From assembly GCF_015291625.1 (NCBI RefSeq), contig NZ_CP030047.1, forward strand, positions 496,001 to 560,000: a stretch of DNA of 64,000 bases. The letters are read 5' to 3'. The translations under genes and the position numbers were made by a program. The notes below the pieces were generated by a model. The model saw only the letters and a list, made by a program, of their open reading frames with translations. It was not told the origin of the DNA and made no database searches. Positions 42,242 through 51,277 of the stretch are shown in pieces; within the stretch, counting starts at the first letter, position 1, and the number at the start of each line of letters is the position of its first letter. The DNA comes from Bradyrhizobium sp. CCBAU 53421. Lineage in GTDB: Bacteria; Pseudomonadota; Alphaproteobacteria; Rhizobiales; Xanthobacteraceae.

Positions 42242-43096
42242 ATGAACCTTAGGCAGCTTCATATTTCCCGTCGCACCATCGCCGTCTGCGTGGCGGTGGC
42301 TGGCACGGTGTCGCTGGCGATCGGCGCTCATGCCGCGCTCAACAAGCGGACACCGGATGTTGCCAAGGAGACCGTCGCCGGAGCCGTCGCCACCGGGCAG
42401 ACCGGCAGCATTGCGGGCGGCGCCTCCCGCCTCGCGCTGATCATCGGCAACGGCCACTATCCGGATGCAGCTGCGCCGCTGGCCCAGCCGATCAACGATG
42501 CCCGCACCTTGTCGTCGGCGCTGCGCCGCCAAGGCTTTGACGTCGACGTGGTCGAGGATGCGACCAAGGACGACATGTTCCGCGCGGTCGAGCGCATGAA
42601 GGCCAAAATTCGCCCCGACACCGTCGTGATGCTGTTCTTCGGCGGCTACGGCGTGCAGGTGGGTCGTGAAAGTTACATGATCCCGGTCGATGCCACGATC
42701 TGGAAGGAAGCCGACGTCAAGCGCACCGGCGTCAGCGTCGAGTCCGTGCTCGATGCGATGAAGGAGCGCGGCGCCAAGGCCAAGCTCGTGGTGCTCGACG
42801 CCTCGCGCCGCAATCCCTATGAGCGCCGCTTCCGCGCCTTCTCGCACGGCCTCGCCCCGATCAGCCCGCCGGAGAACACCATCGTGCTGAGCTCGGCGAC
42901 GCCGGGCAAGGTCGCCGATGACAGCAAGGGCGCCAACAGCGTGCTGGTCTCCGAGCTGATCAACAACCTCAACGCCCAGGCCGGCGCCGAGACCGCCTTC
43001 AACAAGACCCGCGTCGCGATCTCCCGCGCCAGCGAAGGCGAGCAGGTGCCGAGCGTGTCGTCCTCGCTGCTGGAAGACATCAAGCTCGGCGGCTAG
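42242..43096 (+). CDS. Caspase-fold (orthocaspase-like) protein with both catalytic residues replaced
   Basis: The 284-residue protein has an N-terminal signal/anchor (about 12-32) and a C14-type caspase domain (62-280): RLALIIGNGHYPDAAAPLAQPINDARTLSSALRRQGFDV, DTVVMLFFGGYGVQVGRESYMIPVD and KLVVLDASRRNPY. Active orthocaspases have His in SGHGVQ and Cys in DACR. Here Tyr136 and Ser188 take those places (TAC and TCG codons), so the Cys-protease dyad is absent and the protein is predicted to be a pseudo-caspase. It may act as a binding or regulatory module at the cell envelope. No effector or partner is adjacent. Confidence 0.88.
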   Translation: MNLRQLHISRRTIAVCVAVAGTVSLAIGAHAALNKRTPDVAKETVAGAVATGQTGSIAGGASRLALIIGNGHYPDAAAPLAQPINDARTLSSALRRQGFDVDVVEDATKDDMFRAVERMKAKIRPDTVVMLFFGGYGVQVGRESYMIPVDATIWKEADVKRTGVSVESVLDAMKERGAKAKLVVLDASRRNPYERRFRAFSHGLAPISPPENTIVLSSATPGKVADDSKGANSVLVSELINNLNAQAGAETAFNKTRVAISRASEGEQVPSVSSSLLEDIKLGG

Positions 43097-43165
43097 GCCG
43101 GGCTGTCCTGCGCCGGCGCGGCTCGCGCATTCGCTCCCAAATCACGAGCATGCTGTGTGGAGAGA

Positions 43166-43326
43166 ACCCCTCTCCCCAACCCTCCCCCGCAAGGGGGGGA
43201 GGGAGCCTGACATGCGTGCTCATCTCACGTGCGTAGCAGCGCATTGCTTTTATCGCAGCTCGCGTAAGGCAGCCACCGGCGGAAGGGTTCCCTCCCCCCT
43301 TGCGGGGGAGGGTTAGGGAGAGGGGT
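43166..43326. repeat. Palindromic intergenic repeat
   Basis: ACCCCTCTCCCCAACCCTCCCCCGCAAGG at the left and CCTTGCGGGGGAGGGTTAGGGAGAGGGGT at the right are inverted, enclosing about 100 bp. It is a common rhizobial interspersed palindrome in the gap between the pseudo-caspase and autotransporter genes (convergent). No gene is seen in the 298-bp gap. Confidence 0.75.
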
Positions 43327-43394
43327 GCCGCTTGCTCCGCTGCAAGACGCATCGCGAAGGCCTCGTTGCTTTCCACCCGCTCGATCGCGCCGCC

Positions 43395-46300
43395 TTACTG
43401 CGCGCCGAACGGCACCGAGGCGCGCACCCGATAGGTCCACAGCGCAAACTGGCCGCCGATGCCGCCGCGCTCGGCGCCGAGCGCAACCTGCGCGCCGCCA
43501 CCGAACCGCGCCGCGATGCCGGCGATGGCGCGCGCCGACCAGCCGTCGAGCACGAACTGTGTCGGCACCGCCGGCGCTGCGATCGGCGCAGCCGCGTTGT
43601 CCCGGTTGAAATAGTAATCGCCGTAGAGCCCGGCATAGGGTGCGAATTCCGCGGTCGGCGACCACGCGATCGGATAGGCGACCTTGACGCCGCCACTGGC
43701 GCGGCCGGTGGCGAAATCGCGCGCGGTCTGCAGCGTGCCGAGGCTGTCGGTATACGCGTTCTCATGCTCCCACAGCGCATAGACCCGTGCCGACGGCTCG
43801 ATCATGAAGCCGTAGGCGCGGTAGTTGCCGGTCACGCCACCTGAAGCCAGCCAGCGCTCGCCGCCGAAATTGCCTGTCGCAGTGCCGGCAGAACCGTCAT
43901 AGCCGATCCCCGAATAACTCACCGTGGTGTCGAAGCGGATATTGCGCGAGATCATCCAGCCGAGATAGCTGCCGATGGTCCAGCCGTCGCCCTTCAGCCG
44001 GCCCTGCAGCGCATCGGAGCGGAAATCGAAATTCTCGTAGCCGCCGAGTACGCCGAGCAGGAAGTTCGGCGTGAGCTTCCTGCTGATGCCGGCGAGCACA
44101 TTGACCTGGTTGCCCCACAGCATGGTCTGGCCCGGCAGCACGCCGCTGCCGCCGGCGCCGCTGCTGCCCCAGTGATCCAGCATCGCGCCCTTGACCTCGG
44201 CCCAGGCGTACCAGTCGCGCGGCTCGACTACGCGCGGCGGCGCCTTCACCGCCTTTGTCGTCAGTGCGGCGAAGGCGTCGTCGACGCGCTGCGCGCCGCT
44301 TCGCGCATAGGCCTGTGCTCCCGCGCTGCCGCGCTGTGCCGCGCCCGGATCGATCTGTTGCGCCGGTGTCGCCTCGGGATCGGCGGCGAAATTGAAACGG
44401 ATGCCCGACGCGTTCGGCTGCGCGAAATTGCCGTCGTCGGAAAACGCCTCCGAGATCGCGGAATCCACCGCGCCGGAGATCGCCTGTCCCGAATTCTGCG
44501 CCACCACCGGGGCCGCCAGCACCTGGATGGCGCGCAGCTTGAGGCTGTCGGCCGGCGTGTTGACGGCCTGGATCACAGGCTGGGCGCTGCTCGCCGCGAA
44601 GATCGCGCTGCCGCCATAGCTTGCGGTGATGGTGTGGCTGCCGAGCGTGAGCGCTGCGGTGGTGAGCGCCGCAACGCCGGCGCCCGATAGCGTGACCGTG
44701 CCGAGCACGCTGCCGCCGTCCCTGAACGTCACGGTGCCGCTTGGCGTGCCGCCCTGGCTGGTCGCGGTTGCGGTGAACGTCACCGCCTGTCCGACCTGGC
44801 TCGGATTCTGCGAGGACGCCAGCGACAGCGCGGTCGCACTGAGGTTGATGGTTTGCGCAAGCGTCGCGGTGCTGGTGCCGAACGATGCGTCGCCGCCATA
44901 GGACGCCGTGACGATGAAGCTGCCGCCGGCGGCAAAGCTGTGGCTCAGCGCCGCAGTCCCCGAAGCGAGGGCAGCCGTCGCGCTGGTGCCGTCGCCGAAG
45001 TTGAACGTCACCGTGCCGGTCGGCGTGCCGCCGGTGCCGCTGACATGGGCGGTGAAGCTGATCGCCTGTCCGGCATTGCCCGGATTGGCCGACGAGGTCA
45101 GCGTCGTCGTCGTCGCCGACGCGTTGATCTGCTCGGCGAGTGTGGCAGTGCTGGCCGCGAATGTGGTGTCGCCGGCATAGGACGCGGTGACGGTGAAGTT
45201 GCCGCCGCTGACGAAACTGTGGCTGAGCGTGGCGTTGCCGGCGGCGAGCGTCGCCGTTGCCGTTGTGCCGTCGCCGAAGTTGAAGGTCACCACGCCGCTC
45301 GGCGTGCCCCCGGTGCCGCTGACATGGGCGGTGAAGCTGATCGCCTGTCCGGCGCTGCCCGGATTGGCCGAGGCGGTCAACGTCGTGGCCGACGCCGCCG
45401 TATTGATGTGTTCGGCGAGCGTGGCAGCGCTGGCCGCGAATGCCGTGTTGCCGTTGTAGGACGCGGTCACGGTGAAGTTGCCGCCGGCCGCAAAGCTGTG
45501 AGTGAGCGTGGCGGCGCCGGCGGCGAGCGTCGCGGTCGCGGTGCTGCCGTCGCCGAAATCGAGAGTCACCGTGCCGTTCGGCGTGCCGCCGCTGCTTGCG
45601 ACATTGGTGGTGAAGCTGATCGCCTGTCCGGCCGCGCCTGGATTGGCCGAGGGCGTCAACGTCGTGGTCGTCGCCGCCGCCGTCACGGTTTGCGTGATCG
45701 TCGTCGTGAAGGCGTTGTAGTTGCTGTCGCCATTATAGGTGCCGGTGATGGTGTAGGAGCCGCCGGTGGCATAGGTGTGCAGCCCGGTGCCGCCGCCACC
45801 GACGAGGCTGATGGTCTGGGTGCTTCCGTCACCATAATCGAGCGTCACGGTGCCGGTGGGTGGCGGACCCCCGGCAACGGGGATGACGGTGAAGGCGACG
45901 CTGACGGCCTGCCCCGACGAGCTCGGATTGGGCGATTGGTTGAAGGCGATCCCGCTCACGGTGCCTTTGGTCACGGTCACCGAGGCGGTGCCACTGCTCG
46001 GATCGGGGCTGAGATCGCCGACGAAGGAGGCGGTGACCGTGTAGGTGCCGGCAGCCGAATATTGATGGGTTGCCAGCACGGTGCCGCCGCTGGCAATCGG
46101 CTGGGAGCTGGTAGCGGAGCCATCGCCGAAATCGAAGGTCACAATTCCGGTCGCCGTCGCGTCACTGTCGATGACCTGGGCGGTGAAGACCGCGGCACCG
46201 CTGCCGAGGGGGCCGAACTGCGTCGGCGGCGACACCGTGGTCGTGCTGGTGCCGGCAAGGGCCGGCGCCGTCAGGGTGAACAGCACCAGCGCGGCGAGCA

Positions 46301-46400
46301 GCACGGAGGCCGTCAAGGTGCGCAACGACCGCTTGCGCCATTGCCGCCAACCGGGCGCCGACGAAGTCCTGGCCGCAAATCCGCAGGTGTCCGACACCAT
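43395..46400 (-). CDS. Autotransporter with tandem Ig/PKD-like repeats
   Basis: The 1001-residue surface protein has an extended signal peptide (1-49, cleavage near PALAG) and five to six tandem repeats of about 93 residues from about residue 55 to 600. Each has features such as SANPGAAGQAISFTTNV, GTVTLDFGDGSTATATLAAG and HSFAAGGNFTVTASYNG. A linker (about 600-700) follows, then a C-terminal autotransporter beta-barrel (about 735-1001) with KLTPNFLLGVLGGYENFDFRSD, alternating aromatic strands and a terminal GAQ. The repeats may mediate adhesion or lengthen the passenger (inference). The start ATG at 46400 has GGGGTG just upstream. Confidence 0.9.
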   Translation of the reverse strand: MVSDTCGFAARTSSAPGWRQWRKRSLRTLTASVLLAALVLFTLTAPALAGTSTTTVSPPTQFGPLGSGAAVFTAQVIDSDATATGIVTFDFGDGSATSSQPIASGGTVLATHQYSAAGTYTVTASFVGDLSPDPSSGTASVTVTKGTVSGIAFNQSPNPSSSGQAVSVAFTVIPVAGGPPPTGTVTLDYGDGSTQTISLVGGGGTGLHTYATGGSYTITGTYNGDSNYNAFTTTITQTVTAAATTTTLTPSANPGAAGQAISFTTNVASSGGTPNGTVTLDFGDGSTATATLAAGAATLTHSFAAGGNFTVTASYNGNTAFAASAATLAEHINTAASATTLTASANPGSAGQAISFTAHVSGTGGTPSGVVTFNFGDGTTATATLAAGNATLSHSFVSGGNFTVTASYAGDTTFAASTATLAEQINASATTTTLTSSANPGNAGQAISFTAHVSGTGGTPTGTVTFNFGDGTSATAALASGTAALSHSFAAGGSFIVTASYGGDASFGTSTATLAQTINLSATALSLASSQNPSQVGQAVTFTATATSQGGTPSGTVTFRDGGSVLGTVTLSGAGVAALTTAALTLGSHTITASYGGSAIFAASSAQPVIQAVNTPADSLKLRAIQVLAAPVVAQNSGQAISGAVDSAISEAFSDDGNFAQPNASGIRFNFAADPEATPAQQIDPGAAQRGSAGAQAYARSGAQRVDDAFAALTTKAVKAPPRVVEPRDWYAWAEVKGAMLDHWGSSGAGGSGVLPGQTMLWGNQVNVLAGISRKLTPNFLLGVLGGYENFDFRSDALQGRLKGDGWTIGSYLGWMISRNIRFDTTVSYSGIGYDGSAGTATGNFGGERWLASGGVTGNYRAYGFMIEPSARVYALWEHENAYTDSLGTLQTARDFATGRASGGVKVAYPIAWSPTAEFAPYAGLYGDYYFNRDNAAAPIAAPAVPTQFVLDGWSARAIAGIAARFGGGAQVALGAERGGIGGQFALWTYRVRASVPFGAQ
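44610..46230. repeat. Tandem 279-bp intragenic repeats
   Basis: Equivalent positions recur at 44892, 45171, 45450 and 45729, exactly 279 bp (93 codons) apart. One more unit lies before (282 bp away, 44610) and a more diverged one after, to about 46230. The middle units are near-identical (same GGxFTVTASYxGD element). All units keep the reading frame of the autotransporter. Confidence 0.8.
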
Positions 46401-46647
46401 TGGGGCACCCCGTGATAGGCAAATACACCATCAAAACAACGAGAAACCAACGCGTGATGCCGCACGGGCGGCAGCCGTGCCCACGCCGTTCACGTGCGGC
46501 AACCTGCCGCAGCGGTAGGTCCGCAGCAAACGCTTTTGCACAGTAGCGTGCAGATTGCCGCCCAGTTGTGTTGCTACCGCCACAAGCGCCACGGCGGCGC
46601 ACGCCTTCCGGTTTGGCGACGCGCGTCTGGTCGTGGTTGGATCTACG

Positions 46648-47526
46648 CTACTTCGCGTCCGCGCTCGCGCCGACCGGCCGCACCGGATCGCCTTCGCGCA
46701 GCAGCGCGCCGGCGCGGGCGACGACGATGTCGCCTTCCTGGATGCCGTCGCGGATCTCGACCTGCCCGGCCGACATCAATCCGGTCTCCACCCGCCGCGT
46801 CTCGACGCGGCCGCCGCGCACCACCTGCACCACGGTGCCGGCGGTGGAATAGAGGATCGCGGTCAGCGGCACCGCGACGCCGCAGCTCTGCCCGGTCTTG
46901 ATCTGGGCGCGGCCGGACGAGTTCACCAGCAGCCGCTGGTTCGATCCGATGCCGACGAACACCTGGCCGAGCTGGCTGTTCGGCTCGATGGTCGGCGCGA
47001 TCATCCGCACCTTGCCGTCCATCTCGCCGGCGCCGATGACCTTCAGCCGCGCGGTCTGCTCGGTCTTCAGCTTGGCGATGTCGCGGGTCGGCACCATGCC
47101 GACGAGGTCGTATTCGCTTCGGGCGATGATCGAGAACAGCGCATCCTTGCCCGAGGCCGGCGCGCCCACGATCGCCGATGATGCCGAGATCGTGCCCGCC
47201 ACCGGCGCGGTGAGGTTGATCGAATTGGTGCCGTCGGTCAGCCGCGCCAGCACCTGTCCGGCGGTGACGGTGTCGCCGGGATCGGCCTTCACCTCCGCCA
47301 CCTTCAGGCCGAAGCGGTCCGGCCGCACCTGCTGCTCGTCGCGCGCCAGCACGATGCCCGAGACCTCGACGATATTGCCGAAGCAGTACTTCGAGGCCTT
47401 CAGCACCGTCACCGCCGCGCCCTTCGGCACGGCGTCGGCTTCGCCCGCGGCACGCGCGGGAGAAGCCGCGAGCAACAGCAGCGCGGAGGCGGCGAGGGCG
47501 ACAGCGCGCAGGCGAGGCAAAATCAT
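46648..47526 (-). CDS. RND/HlyD-type periplasmic adaptor protein (orphan)
   Basis: The protein is about 292 residues with a signal peptide (about 1-27). It has a membrane-fusion architecture without a long coiled-coil hairpin: a short lipoyl/barrel-sandwich part (VRPDRFGLKVAEVKADPGDTVTAGQVLARLTDG, NLTAPVAGTISASSAIVGAPAS), beta-barrel (DLVGMVPTRDIAKLKTEQTARLKV) and membrane-proximal domains. No inner-membrane RND gene is adjacent; the RND pump gene at 61696 is 14 kb away. The start ATG at 47526 is preferred over a TTG at 47532. The alpha/beta hydrolase gene ends 8 bases upstream. Confidence 0.8.
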   Translation of the reverse strand: MILPRLRAVALAASALLLLAASPARAAGEADAVPKGAAVTVLKASKYCFGNIVEVSGIVLARDEQQVRPDRFGLKVAEVKADPGDTVTAGQVLARLTDGTNSINLTAPVAGTISASSAIVGAPASGKDALFSIIARSEYDLVGMVPTRDIAKLKTEQTARLKVIGAGEMDGKVRMIAPTIEPNSQLGQVFVGIGSNQRLLVNSSGRAQIKTGQSCGVAVPLTAILYSTAGTVVQVVRGGRVETRRVETGLMSAGQVEIRDGIQEGDIVVARAGALLREGDPVRPVGASADAK

Positions 47527-47533
47527 CGGCAAA

Positions 47534-48451
47534 CTATTCCCAAAATGAGGGCCTCCTGAATACCAGATGAGGCATCGCCGAGCCAGCCGGCTGCGCCGTG
47601 CCGGCAGCCGCTTCGGCCGGCCCTGCGCATGCGGCGAGCTCCAGCTTCGCCAGCTCCTCGGCGCGCCAGATGTGGCGCAGGATCTCCGGATTGACCCGCT
47701 CGGCGTGCGTCACCGGCAGCATGTGGCCGGCCGCCGGCAGATGCCGCAGCTCGGCGCCATCAATGATCGCGGCGAGTTTTGCGACAATGCGCTGCGTCAC
47801 ATAGGGCGACAGCCCGCCCGACACCAGCAGCGTCGGCACCCGCAAGGCGCGCGCCGCCGTCGCCACGCCGTCGAGATCGAGCGCGGCGTTGAAATCGTAA
47901 GGCAGCTTGTCGGCCTGTTCGATCATCCGCAGCCGCCCGCTCGGCGAGAACTGCTCGCGCGGGCCGGAGCCGGCCCAGAACGCGGTGAACGCCTCGACCG
48001 CCTCGAGCACCGCGCCGTCGAAAATATCCTGCGACACCACCTGCGCAATTCGCGCGAAGCGATCGTACAGCCGCACGTCGGCGGTGCCGTCGCGCAGCAA
48101 CGTCGGCAACACCGGCTCGATCAAGGTCAGGCTGCGGATGCGCGGCGCATAAGCCGAAGCGGTCGCCAGCCGGAACGCGATCGCCCCGCCGTAGGAATGC
48201 CCGACCAGATGGATCGGCCCCTCCGCCTTGGCGAGCCAGGGCTCGAGCCGCGCGATCTCGCCGTCCAGCGTCCGCGGCCAGTCGCGCCCGCAGGCGGCGA
48301 CGCCATAGCCGGAAATGTCCGGCGCCATGAACGGCGTGCCACCGAGCGCGCCCGCAAGCTTGGTCCATTGCCGTCCCGACCCCAGCGAGCAGTGCAACGC
48401 CACCACCGCCGCCGCCGCGTGCGTCCCGTCCAGTCCTGTCATCAATCCCAT
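47534..48451 (-). CDS. Alpha/beta hydrolase
   Basis: The protein is about 305 residues. It has an HG-like VALHCSLGSGRQW oxyanion segment, nucleophile elbow GHSYGG (Ser at about 96) and, near the C-terminus, the catalytic His in LPAAGHMLPVTHAERVN. It is a single-domain esterase/lipase/dehalogenase-type fold; substrate unknown. Two starts are possible, ATG 48451 (MGLM) or ATG 48442 (MTGL). The stop lies just before the RND adaptor start, suggesting co-transcription. Confidence 0.85.
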   Translation of the reverse strand: MGLMTGLDGTHAAAAVVALHCSLGSGRQWTKLAGALGGTPFMAPDISGYGVAACGRDWPRTLDGEIARLEPWLAKAEGPIHLVGHSYGGAIAFRLATASAYAPRIRSLTLIEPVLPTLLRDGTADVRLYDRFARIAQVVSQDIFDGAVLEAVEAFTAFWAGSGPREQFSPSGRLRMIEQADKLPYDFNAALDLDGVATAARALRVPTLLVSGGLSPYVTQRIVAKLAAIIDGAELRHLPAAGHMLPVTHAERVNPEILRHIWRAEELAKLELAACAGPAEAAAGTAQPAGSAMPHLVFRRPSFWE

Positions 48452-48692
48452 CCTGCTTGTTCTTGTCGTCGCAGGGCGCGCGTTCGCACGCGCCCGTCAT
48501 GACGCGAGCGAGGTTGGGGAGGGGTTATTCCCGGGAGGGGCGGGTGGGGTCGTGATCGTGATTGCGGAGACAGACAGATTAACTGGATGTTGATTTGAGG
48601 CTCGTGGCAGTCGGCGCCCGGGAACGGGGCCACACCTTCGATGCCGCCCCGGCCTTCGCCGGGACGACGTGGGGAGAGAGCGTGCCGCTTGC

Positions 48693-51140
48693 CTACTCCG
48701 CCGCCGCTTCCGCGCTCGGCTCGCCCTTCCAGCGCAGAATCTCCGCGGCGAGGATGGGGTGGTTGAAGCCCTTCACCACGAGGTCGTCGATGGCGCGGCC
48801 TTCGACGCACGCCTCGACGATGCCGTAGACGCGGCGGCTCACCACGATCTGGTTGGGCCTGGCTTCGCCGCACAGGCGCGAGGCGAGGTTGGTGACGCTG
48901 CCGATCGCGGCATATTCCAGCCGCTGCTCGAAGCCGACCTGGCCGAGCGTGGCATAGCCGACGGCGATGCCGATGCCGAAGCCTAAGCTATGCCCGCGGT
49001 TGCGCCACTTCTCGGTCAGCGGGCCGATGGTGTCGCGCATCTCGACCGCCATCTTCACGGCGCGCGCGGTGTGATCGGCGAACTGGATCGGCGCGTTGAA
49101 CAGGATCATCACGCCGTCGCCGGCATATTTGTCGAGCGTGCCTTCATACTTGAAGATCAGCTGGCCGAGCGCGGCGTGATATTCGCGCAGCACGTTCATC
49201 GCTTCCTCCGGCTCGGTCGCCTCGGTGAAGGCGGTGAAGCCGCGCAAGTCGCAGAACACCACGGTGACCTCGCGGCGGTGGCTGTCGAGCAGGCCCTCGG
49301 GATTGTCCGACGAGGCGATCAGCTGCGCCACCTGCGGCGCCAGGAAACGCTCGAGCTTGCGGATGCGCTCGATCTCGGTGAGCTGGGTCTCGACCCGTGC
49401 CTCCAGCGACTTGTTCCAGTCCTTGAGCTGCTCGGTCTGCTCGCGCAGCTTGTCGGCCTGCTCGCGCACGGTGGAATTGGCCTGTTCCAGCGCGTGGCTC
49501 TTCTGGTCGACTTCCGTGAACAGCCGCGCGTTGCGCATCGCCAGCACCGCCTGGTGCGCGAAGGTCTTCATCAGGCCGATCAAGCCCGCCGGGAAATCGC
49601 CGGCCGCCTTGCGCAGCACCACCAGCGAGCCGAGCACGCCCTGCTGGTCGACCAGCGGCACCACAAGCACGGAGTGGAAGCCGGCGCCGACCACGACATC
49701 GCGCAGCGGCTGATCGGCCGGATCATCAGGGCTTGCAGCGAGATCGGGAAATGCCAGCGGCTCGCCCCTGGCCGCAGCCTCGGCAAGCGGGCTGTTATCA
49801 GCATCGATCGCGCGATGCCGGCCCTCGGCCGCAGCGTCGATGCCTATCGATTGCGTCAGGTTGAACGTGCGCTGTGCGGCGTCATAGCCATAGATCAGCA
49901 CCGCGTCGGCATGGGTGATCTCGAGCGCGCGGGCGGCGACGGTCGGCAGCACGGCGTTGAGGTCGAGCGAGGACGCCACCGCGCGGCCGACCTCCTCCAG
50001 CACCTTTAGCTCGTTGATCGATTGCGCGAGGTCGCGGGTGCGCTCCTTCACCTTCCATTCGAGGTCGGAATAGGTCTCCGCAAGCTGCGAGGCCATGCTG
50101 TTGAATTGCCCGGCAAGCTCCTCCAGCTCGTCTGATGTCTTCACCTCGATGCGATGGCCGAAGTCACCGGCCCCAAGCCGCCGCGCGCCGGTGCGCAGCG
50201 CGGTGATCGGCACCAGCATGCGCCGCGCCAAAATCGTGCCGGCGATGATCGCGACCACGAGGCCGAGCGCGATCAGAAGCGCGATGCGCACCAGCTGGTC
50301 GCGGATCGGGGACAGCGCCTGTGCGGTCGGCTGCTCGTAGAAGACGTGCCAGCCGAGGTCGGGTGCCGCTGTTGCCGTCGTCAGCACCGCGTTGCCGTCG
50401 ACATCCTTGCCGGAGGCGACCGGCCTGCCGCTGCGCGACAGCACCGCGGCGACCTGCGGCAGCGCGGCGAGGTCCTTGCCGACCTCGGGGCCCTTCGACG
50501 AGCTCGCCAGCACGCGGCCCTTGGCGTCGACGACATAGGCATAGGCGGTGCGGCCGACCTGGGAGTCGCCGAAATAGTCGCGGAGGAAGCCGAGGTCGAT
50601 CTCGGCGACGGTGACGCCGGCGTTGAAGCCGGAATGCTGCTCGCCGATCGACATATACGGCCGCTCGTCGCGGAAATACGCCGGCGCGTAGGCGGTGCCG
50701 CGCTCGACCGCCTCGGTAAAGCGCAGGTCGCGGGAGAGATCCGCATTGGAATTCAGCGTCACGGTCTGGCGCGACAGCCGCAGCAGTTCGCGGCCCTGGC
50801 CGCTGATCAGAGTGAGCTGGTTCACCGCCGGAACCTGGCCGAGCAGCTGGGCATAGTCGGCGCGGCGCAGCTCGATGGTGTTAGAGGAGGCGCGGGTCAC
50901 CCAGGAGATCTGCCGCTCGAGATCGGAGATCGATTGCTCGATGCGCTTGGCGGTGGCATCCGCCTTCTCGCTCATCGCATCCGTCAGCGTGGTCCTGATG
51001 CCGCGATAGCTGATCCAGGTCTCGAGCGCGCCGTTGACCGCGAGCACGAACACGACGAGCCCGACCAGCGCGAGGACGTATTTGGCGAACAGGCCGCCGC
51101 GCAGGAACCAGTTGTTGCCCTTGTCCGGTGCCCCGTTCAT
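48693..51140 (-). CDS. Class III adenylate/guanylate cyclase with Cache-like sensor, HAMP and GAF
   Basis: The 815-residue transmembrane enzyme has helix 1 (about 16-37), an extracytoplasmic Cache-like sensor of about 240 residues, helix 2 (about 285-307), HAMP (305-358), a GAF domain (about 390-535), a coiled coil (about 535-600) and a C-terminal class III cyclase domain. The cyclase domain carries the metal-binding Asp residues (VVFCDLRGFTAFTE and KYAGDGVMILFN) and the conserved Arg/Asn transition-state residues near VTNLASRLCGEA. It makes cAMP or cGMP in response to an external ligand. ATG at 51140 was chosen over a TTG at 51164. The Crp/Fnr regulators in the window may be downstream readers (inference). 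Confidence 0.92.
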   Translation of the reverse strand: MNGAPDKGNNWFLRGGLFAKYVLALVGLVVFVLAVNGALETWISYRGIRTTLTDAMSEKADATAKRIEQSISDLERQISWVTRASSNTIELRRADYAQLLGQVPAVNQLTLISGQGRELLRLSRQTVTLNSNADLSRDLRFTEAVERGTAYAPAYFRDERPYMSIGEQHSGFNAGVTVAEIDLGFLRDYFGDSQVGRTAYAYVVDAKGRVLASSSKGPEVGKDLAALPQVAAVLSRSGRPVASGKDVDGNAVLTTATAAPDLGWHVFYEQPTAQALSPIRDQLVRIALLIALGLVVAIIAGTILARRMLVPITALRTGARRLGAGDFGHRIEVKTSDELEELAGQFNSMASQLAETYSDLEWKVKERTRDLAQSINELKVLEEVGRAVASSLDLNAVLPTVAARALEITHADAVLIYGYDAAQRTFNLTQSIGIDAAAEGRHRAIDADNSPLAEAAARGEPLAFPDLAASPDDPADQPLRDVVVGAGFHSVLVVPLVDQQGVLGSLVVLRKAAGDFPAGLIGLMKTFAHQAVLAMRNARLFTEVDQKSHALEQANSTVREQADKLREQTEQLKDWNKSLEARVETQLTEIERIRKLERFLAPQVAQLIASSDNPEGLLDSHRREVTVVFCDLRGFTAFTEATEPEEAMNVLREYHAALGQLIFKYEGTLDKYAGDGVMILFNAPIQFADHTARAVKMAVEMRDTIGPLTEKWRNRGHSLGFGIGIAVGYATLGQVGFEQRLEYAAIGSVTNLASRLCGEARPNQIVVSRRVYGIVEACVEGRAIDDLVVKGFNHPILAAEILRWKGEPSAEAAAE

Positions 51141-51277
51141 CCAGCCTCGTCCGTTCTCCTCCAATCAGTCGCGTGCGCCACTGTACCTAGCGCTGTTTAG
51201 CACGGATCGGCAGGGCACGGCGGGGCCTCCCGTCGCATGGTTAGCCCTGCATTCCGGCGGGGGAGATCCGGGAATAT

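Noticed and set aside
44610..46230. CRISPR-like array
   Set aside because: The units are long (279 bp), lack spacers and encode in-frame protein repeats.
44853..46415. 520-residue plus-strand frame opposite the autotransporter
   Set aside because: Its apparent repeats merely mirror the coding repeats of the autotransporter on the minus strand.
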